The notes beneath the pieces are model-generated. The model saw nothing but the letters and a program-made list of their open reading frames with translations. It was not told where the DNA came from and did no database searches. Of a DNA stretch of 27,952 nt, positions 24,225-27,952 are shown in pieces. Within the stretch, counting starts at the first letter, position 1. Each line of letters opens with the position of its first letter. The translations under genes and the position numbers were made by a program. The stretch is from JACOMS01 sp964352785 (GTDB lineage Bacteria; Pseudomonadota; Alphaproteobacteria; Caulobacterales; Maricaulaceae), in NCBI GenBank assembly GCA_964352785.1, contig CAYGTI010000034.1, forward strand, positions 1-27,952, in the 5' to 3' direction.

Positions 24225-25136
24225 ATGAGTACGACAAATATTATCCCGCTCGTATCGCCTAAAACCTATCCTCGGATTAGTGTTATCATGGTGAGTTATA
24301 TGACGGGCCCCGCTTTGCTTGAGGCTGTCTCGGCTATTCTCGAAGACCCGGATATATACGAAATTATCCTTGTTGATAATGGCAACACACCGAGTGCCCG
24401 CCACAGTCTTAGCAAAATGGTTATGGCCCACGATAAAGTCAGGTTGCTGCAGGGCCACGGTAATGTCGGCTTTTCTAAGGCTTGCAATTACGGTGCGTGC
24501 CTTGCGAGCGGCGATTACTTTCTCTTTCTCAATCCGGATGCAATCCTTCGGCCTATGGCGGCAAAAAAGCTTGCCGATTGTGGCCAAGGTTTAACCCGCC
24601 CATGGGTTGCCGGCGGGCTGTTGAGGAACCTTGATGGGCAGGAGCAAAAGGGAAGCCGCCGCCGTGCGTTGACGCCGTGGAGTGCTTTTGTCACGTTTAC
24701 GGGGCTTCACAAGCTTCCATTTTTTAAACCTATTCATATGGAAGACGAGGATATGCCTGCCGGCCCTACCCCTGTGCCCGTCGTCAGCGGAGCGTTTTTG
24801 ATGACGGACCTGGAGTCTTTCGAGATGATAAACGGGTTTGATGAACGTTATTTTTTACATGTGGAAGATATTGATTTTTGCCGCCGCGCCGGTGCGGCCG
24901 GCGGCGATGTTTACTTTGTTCCGTCGGCGACTGTGATGCATTACGGTTCGACCAGCCGCGTGCCGCGCATCAAGGTTGAATGGGAAAAACTGCAAGGGTT
25001 CATCACCTATTTTTGGAACTATTCCGGACATTGGCTGAGCAAGCCGTTAACCCTCATGGCAATGCCGTTCATGGCCGCAGCCATTATGGGGCGTGCATCC
25101 TGGCTTACGATACGTGCGGGTTTTACGGGGCGGTAA
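24225..25136 (+). CDS. Family 2 glycosyltransferase, rhamnosyltransferase-like
   Basis: A 303-aa GT-A-fold glycosyltransferase that transfers a sugar from a nucleotide donor, probably to a polyprenol-linked or LPS acceptor at the cytoplasmic face. Motifs in order: ISVIMVSYMTG start strand, EIILVDNGNT, NVGFSKACNYG, the D-x-D equivalent FLFLNPDAIL, VSGAFLMTDLESFEMINGFDERYF and the HVEDIDFCRRA catalytic block. These resemble WbbL-type rhamnosyltransferases. The C-terminus has a hydrophobic stretch (LTLMAMPFMAAAIMG) that may dip into the membrane. ATG at 24225 has GAAGG about 8-9 bases upstream. Its 3' end overlaps the convergent GT39 gene by 14 bases. Donor and acceptor cannot be told from sequence. 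Confidence 0.92.
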   Translation: MSTTNIIPLVSPKTYPRISVIMVSYMTGPALLEAVSAILEDPDIYEIILVDNGNTPSARHSLSKMVMAHDKVRLLQGHGNVGFSKACNYGACLASGDYFLFLNPDAILRPMAAKKLADCGQGLTRPWVAGGLLRNLDGQEQKGSRRRALTPWSAFVTFTGLHKLPFFKPIHMEDEDMPAGPTPVPVVSGAFLMTDLESFEMINGFDERYFLHVEDIDFCRRAGAAGGDVYFVPSATVMHYGSTSRVPRIKVEWEKLQGFITYFWNYSGHWLSKPLTLMAMPFMAAAIMGRASWLTIRAGFTGR

Positions 25137-26826
25137 CGGGGTCCTGCTGACACACGGCGGGACGAAGGATGGCAATATTGACTTTGTCGCCTTTGGAATA
25201 ATTGACGCCTTCTACGGATCCAAGCTCTTCAAAACAGGCCTCTGCTTTAAGCGCGGCAAGCTCACTTTTACTGGTTTCTCGTGCAGTATCAAAAAGGATG
25301 AGGCTGTCCACGTCTAATTCTGACTGGAATGCGGTCTCTGTTTTATCGCCAAGTAAGATGGAGGTCCCGAGCCGGTAGACAAGGCTGGGTTCGGTAAAGT
25401 GAGGCGACAATATCTGGGGGCCGCCATGGCGCGGTAGATCAACCCCTGCCTCTATCAATGCCGCCTGGATCCTGTGACTGACAAACAAGGTCTGCAATTT
25501 AGGCAGCACAAATTGATAGGTCGTCATAGAGAGCGTAACAGCGCAAACCAGCGCCGCGATCAACGCCTTGGAGGCTCGCCCGGACCAGAAACTCCCCACA
25601 GCATAAAACGTAATAGCTACGCAAATGATGCCGATCCAAACAACCAAACCTTGCTGCGGGGCATACAGGGCCTCGGCAGATAAAATGACGGTGATCAAGA
25701 CGAGTGAAACGATCAAAAACAAGGCTGCGCCAATGCGCCGCGATACTTTAAATCCGCCCACGCTCAGCATAGCTGATATAGCGCCGCCGCAGAGCAGCGC
25801 CAACGCTGGATAAACGGGCAGCAAGTAATTGGGCAGCTTGGTGGGGACGATTTCAAGGACCACCCAAAAAGGCACAATCCACATTAACAAAAGCCTAGCG
25901 GCGGAGGCTATGGATTTGTTGGCATCCGAGGTCTGGCGCGCGGCGCGAGTCCCCAGCACAAGGCCGCACAGCAGAACGAGGCTGCCGGGCCAAAACAGTA
26001 GGGGCAATGTGGCGAGATAATAGCCGGGCGGCGCGCCGTGTTTTTCTTGGCCGCCCGCCAGTTTTGGGGCCAGATCATTACCAATCGCTTCGGTAAAAAA
26101 CGTGCCGTCCGTGGCGAGCCAAATCATGATTGACCATGGCAGCACAATAAGCGCGCATAGGAGCATTCCCGGCAGGTTGATCAGTGATTTTGTCCAAGCT
26201 CCATCGCGCTCCCACAGCAAAAGCCCCAGCAACGTAAAAAGTGTGATAGCCGGAATAATCGGTCCTTTGACCATGATTCCAATACCGACTGCGGCCCAGA
26301 ATAATATGGCTTGGCCTTGTGTTGGCGCGCGCCTTTGCCGGAGCAGGCAGGCGAGCACGATAGCGGCCATGGCGCAGAGCATTGCATCGGTTTTAGCGAT
26401 ATGGGATTCAAATACGAACAGGGCGGAGGTTGCTAAAATACCAGCGCTAATAAATGCAGCGCAGCGGCTCAAAATGGCAATACCGCCCCAATAGACAGCC
26501 AAGACCGCGATCAAAGCCGCGAGAGCAGAGGGCAGCCGGTGGGCCCAAATATGCCGCTCGCCCGGAGCCGTGAAAGCTTTGACCGGCGCAGCTTGCATCC
26601 AGTAAATCCCGGCGGGCTTTTTGTTTCTTGCCGTATCTTGAAATTTTATATTTACATAATCGCCGCTCTCGACCATCTGCACTGTCGCCTGAGCGTAACG
26701 GGCCTCGTCGCGGTCAATCACAGGGATAGAGTCAATTCCCGGCAAAGCCATCCAGAGGGTTAGCAAGACAAGCAACCCCGCATAAAACAAATGCGGGCGT
26801 GTTTGCTGTGTTTGCAGGTTAGTCAT
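25123..26826 (-). CDS. ArnT-like glycosyltransferase, family 39 (GT-C)
   Basis: A 567-aa polytopic inner-membrane protein (about eleven to twelve segments) of the GT39/ArnT family. These enzymes use polyprenyl-phosphate sugars as donors and act on the periplasmic side, as when L-Ara4N is added to lipid A. Diagnostic features are the first periplasmic loop with IDRDEARYAQ (acidic catalytic pair), the KFQDTARNKKPAGIYW segment and ESHIAKTDAML. The C-terminal ~100 residues form a soluble periplasmic region. The gene is divergent from the dolichol-phosphate-mannose-synthase-like GT2 at 27005, which could make its polyprenyl-linked donor; this pairing is common for such enzymes. The true sugar is unknown. 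Its end overlaps the GT2 gene at 24225-25136 by 14 bases. Confidence 0.92.
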   Translation of the reverse strand: MTNLQTQQTRPHLFYAGLLVLLTLWMALPGIDSIPVIDRDEARYAQATVQMVESGDYVNIKFQDTARNKKPAGIYWMQAAPVKAFTAPGERHIWAHRLPSALAALIAVLAVYWGGIAILSRCAAFISAGILATSALFVFESHIAKTDAMLCAMAAIVLACLLRQRRAPTQGQAILFWAAVGIGIMVKGPIIPAITLFTLLGLLLWERDGAWTKSLINLPGMLLCALIVLPWSIMIWLATDGTFFTEAIGNDLAPKLAGGQEKHGAPPGYYLATLPLLFWPGSLVLLCGLVLGTRAARQTSDANKSIASAARLLLMWIVPFWVVLEIVPTKLPNYLLPVYPALALLCGGAISAMLSVGGFKVSRRIGAALFLIVSLVLITVILSAEALYAPQQGLVVWIGIICVAITFYAVGSFWSGRASKALIAALVCAVTLSMTTYQFVLPKLQTLFVSHRIQAALIEAGVDLPRHGGPQILSPHFTEPSLVYRLGTSILLGDKTETAFQSELDVDSLILFDTARETSKSELAALKAEACFEELGSVEGVNYSKGDKVNIAILRPAVCQQDPVTAP

Positions 26827-26888
26827 AGGGTTTCCATAGCCTAAACACCCGGGCTTGTAGAGCCAAAAATCACAAGGGGTCTCAAGGC

Positions 26889-26939
26889 GTTCAATGTTAA
26901 ATGCCTGCCAATATTAAGTGCTTGCCAATATTAAGTGCT
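26889..26939. repeat. Tandem 17-bp repeat (two perfect copies plus one degenerate)
   Basis: TGCCAATATTAAGTGCT occurs perfectly at 26906-26922 and 26923-26939. The preceding 17 bases (26889-26905) match it at 12 of 17 positions. The array lies in the 178-base divergent gap between the GT39 gene and the GT2 at 27005. Each unit holds the near-palindrome AATATT. It may be a multi-copy operator or replication slippage over promoter sequence; CTGCCA (26905-26910) and TATTAA (26929-26934), 18 apart, could act as a promoter. Confidence 0.85.
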
Positions 26940-27004
26940 TGTAAGACACCCAGTGTTGATTAGCATTGCCTCTCATGCCAATAGGGCGAAAAACGAGGAC
27001 TGTC

Positions 27005-27772
27005 ATGGCCACACCCAAAACACCGCTCCCTAAAAAACCCAGCGCGCCCATGCCGCGTCTCAGCGTTGTCGTGCCTGTTTATAATGAGTCTGAAAATGTC
27101 GGCCTTTTAGCGAGTGAAATCGCCGCGGCGCTAGACGGCACACCCCATGAGATGATTTTCATTAATGATGCCAGCACGGATGATACAGAAATGGTTCTCA
27201 AAGAATTAAAAACTGTTTATCCAGCTTTGCGTGTGCTCTCCCACAGGGATAATGCCGGGCAATCCCGCGCTGTGCGCACAGGTATTTTAGCCGCCAAAGG
27301 CCCGGTGATCGCGACGCTGGATGGTGATGGTCAAAACGATCCGGCGGATATTCCGGCTTTGTTCATACAGCTCACGCGTAAAGACGGGCCTGAAAATCTT
27401 GCTTTAGTGGGCGGACGCCGCGCAAAGCGCAAAGACACATGGGCCAAACGTTTTGCGTCGCGCTTTGGTAACGGCGTGCGCAAAAAACTTCTTAAAGATA
27501 ATGCCGATGATACCGGCTGCGGGCTCAAAGTCTTTACCCGGGAAGCCTTTTTGCGGTTGCCTTACTTCGATCATGTCCACCGTTATATTCCCGCGCTGAT
27601 GCTGCGCGAAGGTTACGTGACTGAATTTGCGGATGTGAATCACCGCCCACGTGAATTTGGCGTCTCGAAATATACGAATTTTGGCCGCTTGATGGTCTCT
27701 ATTGCGGATCTTCGGGGCGTTATGTGGCTTAACCGCCGGGCCAGGAACCCAAAAGGCTGGGATGAGGTTTAG
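27005..27772 (+). CDS. Family 2 glycosyltransferase, dolichol-phosphate-mannose-synthase-like
   Basis: A 255-aa cytoplasmic GT-A enzyme of the DPM1/ArnC/GtrB-like group, which moves a sugar from a nucleotide donor to undecaprenyl phosphate. It has the first-strand motif LSVVVPVYNESENV, INDASTDDT, the metal-binding LDGDGQNDPADIP and the DDTGCGLKVFTREAF region. The C-terminal NHRPREFGVSKYT matches the R-x-x-G-x-SKY motif of this group. There are no C-terminal membrane helices, as in the DPM1-like forms. ATG at 27005 is chosen because GAGGA lies 5 bases upstream; an upstream TTG at 26966 would add 13 residues outside the fold. Divergent from the GT39 gene, it may supply that enzyme's donor (inference). 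The tandem 17-bp repeat lies in its upstream region. Confidence 0.92.
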   Translation: MATPKTPLPKKPSAPMPRLSVVVPVYNESENVGLLASEIAAALDGTPHEMIFINDASTDDTEMVLKELKTVYPALRVLSHRDNAGQSRAVRTGILAAKGPVIATLDGDGQNDPADIPALFIQLTRKDGPENLALVGGRRAKRKDTWAKRFASRFGNGVRKKLLKDNADDTGCGLKVFTREAFLRLPYFDHVHRYIPALMLREGYVTEFADVNHRPREFGVSKYTNFGRLMVSIADLRGVMWLNRRARNPKGWDEV

Positions 27773-27826
27773 GGCTGTTTCTGCATTGAGCTGAGTGAGC
27801 TCAAATAATAATATGCCCTAAATAGC

Positions 27827-27850
27827 AAAAAACACGCCATCCTAGCGTGC
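27827..27850 (-). terminator. Probable leftward terminator for a gene beyond the window
   Basis: On the minus strand GCACGC and GCGTGT can pair (last pair G-U) around a 7-base loop and are followed directly by TTTTTT and GC. This is a small intrinsic-terminator shape pointing left, implying a minus-strand gene to the right of the window. On the plus strand the tail is only CTTTAAG, so it would be weak for the GT2 gene. The other dyads in the last 180 bases (TTGAGCT-5-AGCTCAA at 27786-27804; GCCGTT-5-AACGGC at 27895-27911) have no T-run. Confidence 0.4.
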
Positions 27851-27952
27851 TTTAAGCCCCACATTTGTTCGGTAAGTTTTATTTTGTCGTATACGCCGTT
27901 CTGTTAACGGCTTGGATGAAGCGGGGTTGCGGTGTCGCTGTTCTGTGGTTTG

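Noticed and set aside
24060..24587. 175-aa open frame on the minus strand, opposite the start of the GT2 gene
   Set aside because: It lies antisense to the well-supported GT2 catalytic domain, has no recognisable motifs, and has a Cys/His/Arg-scattered composition typical of a shadow frame.
26889..26939. The tandem 17-bp repeats as a CRISPR array
   Set aside because: Copies are directly adjacent with no spacers, the unit is too short, and no cas genes are present.
27786..27804. TTGAGCT-5-AGCTCAA stem after the last GT2 gene as its terminator
   Set aside because: A 7-bp stem is present but it is followed by AATAATAATATG, with no T-tract, so it is not a convincing intrinsic terminator.

Overview
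The window reads as chromosome of an alphaproteobacterium, probably a marine, stalked/dimorphic type (Hyphomonadales/Caulobacterales-like). This placement is inference from three things: the gene order plsY-dprA-(...)-topA, the pair yidD-thrS, and an SOS box of the alphaproteobacterial GTTC-N7-GTTC type. No rRNA or other direct taxonomic marker is present.

Bases 1-4184 are one end of an integrated mobile element, visibly more AT-rich than the rest. It carries a small serine resolvase, a VOC-fold protein, an antirestriction operon (ardA plus a small protein ending in a clamp-binding-like QGSLF), a ~500-base non-coding stretch full of inverted repeats, and a two-gene operon. That operon holds a 91-aa unknown and a 534-aa large serine recombinase. 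It has a good promoter with a perfect SOS box right after the -10, so recombinase expression is probably induced by DNA damage. The recombinase frame runs into the antisense strand of an intact tRNA-Arg(CCG) gene (4185-4261, minus), which marks the chromosome-element junction.

From 4399 on, the genes look like host chromosome. A TraB/GumN-family lipoprotein, a mannose-1-phosphate guanylyltransferase and phosphoglucosamine mutase glmM read rightwards and converge on topA. A long leftward block (20448 down to 7871) holds a methyltransferase, a chorismate mutase, a patatin/outer-membrane-barrel protein (type Vd-like), plsY, dprA, a three-gene envelope-signalling set, and topA.

That signalling set (14757-10613) is the most interesting part. 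It consists of an outer-membrane beta-barrel protein whose mature N-terminus carries a 'LEDLLN' element resembling one seen in front of some TonB-dependent receptors, a periplasmic YfiR-family protein, and a hybrid histidine kinase with a CHASE8/YfiN-like periplasmic sensor. The three are packed with a 3-base gap and an ATGA overlap, and they sit between dprA and topA, which are neighbours in many relatives. I infer a trans-envelope relay in which YfiR gates a kinase instead of the diguanylate cyclase of the classical YfiBNR system.

From 20493 rightwards come yidD and thrS, then surface-polysaccharide genes: an O-antigen ligase/polymerase-like membrane protein, a rhamnosyltransferase-like GT2, an ArnT-like GT39 on the other strand, and a dolichol-phosphate-mannose-synthase-like GT2. 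Together with manC and glmM these point to cell-envelope sugar and glycan assembly. The region between GT39 and the last GT2 has a tandem 17-bp repeat. The final 180 bases are non-coding, with a probable leftward terminator for a gene beyond the window.
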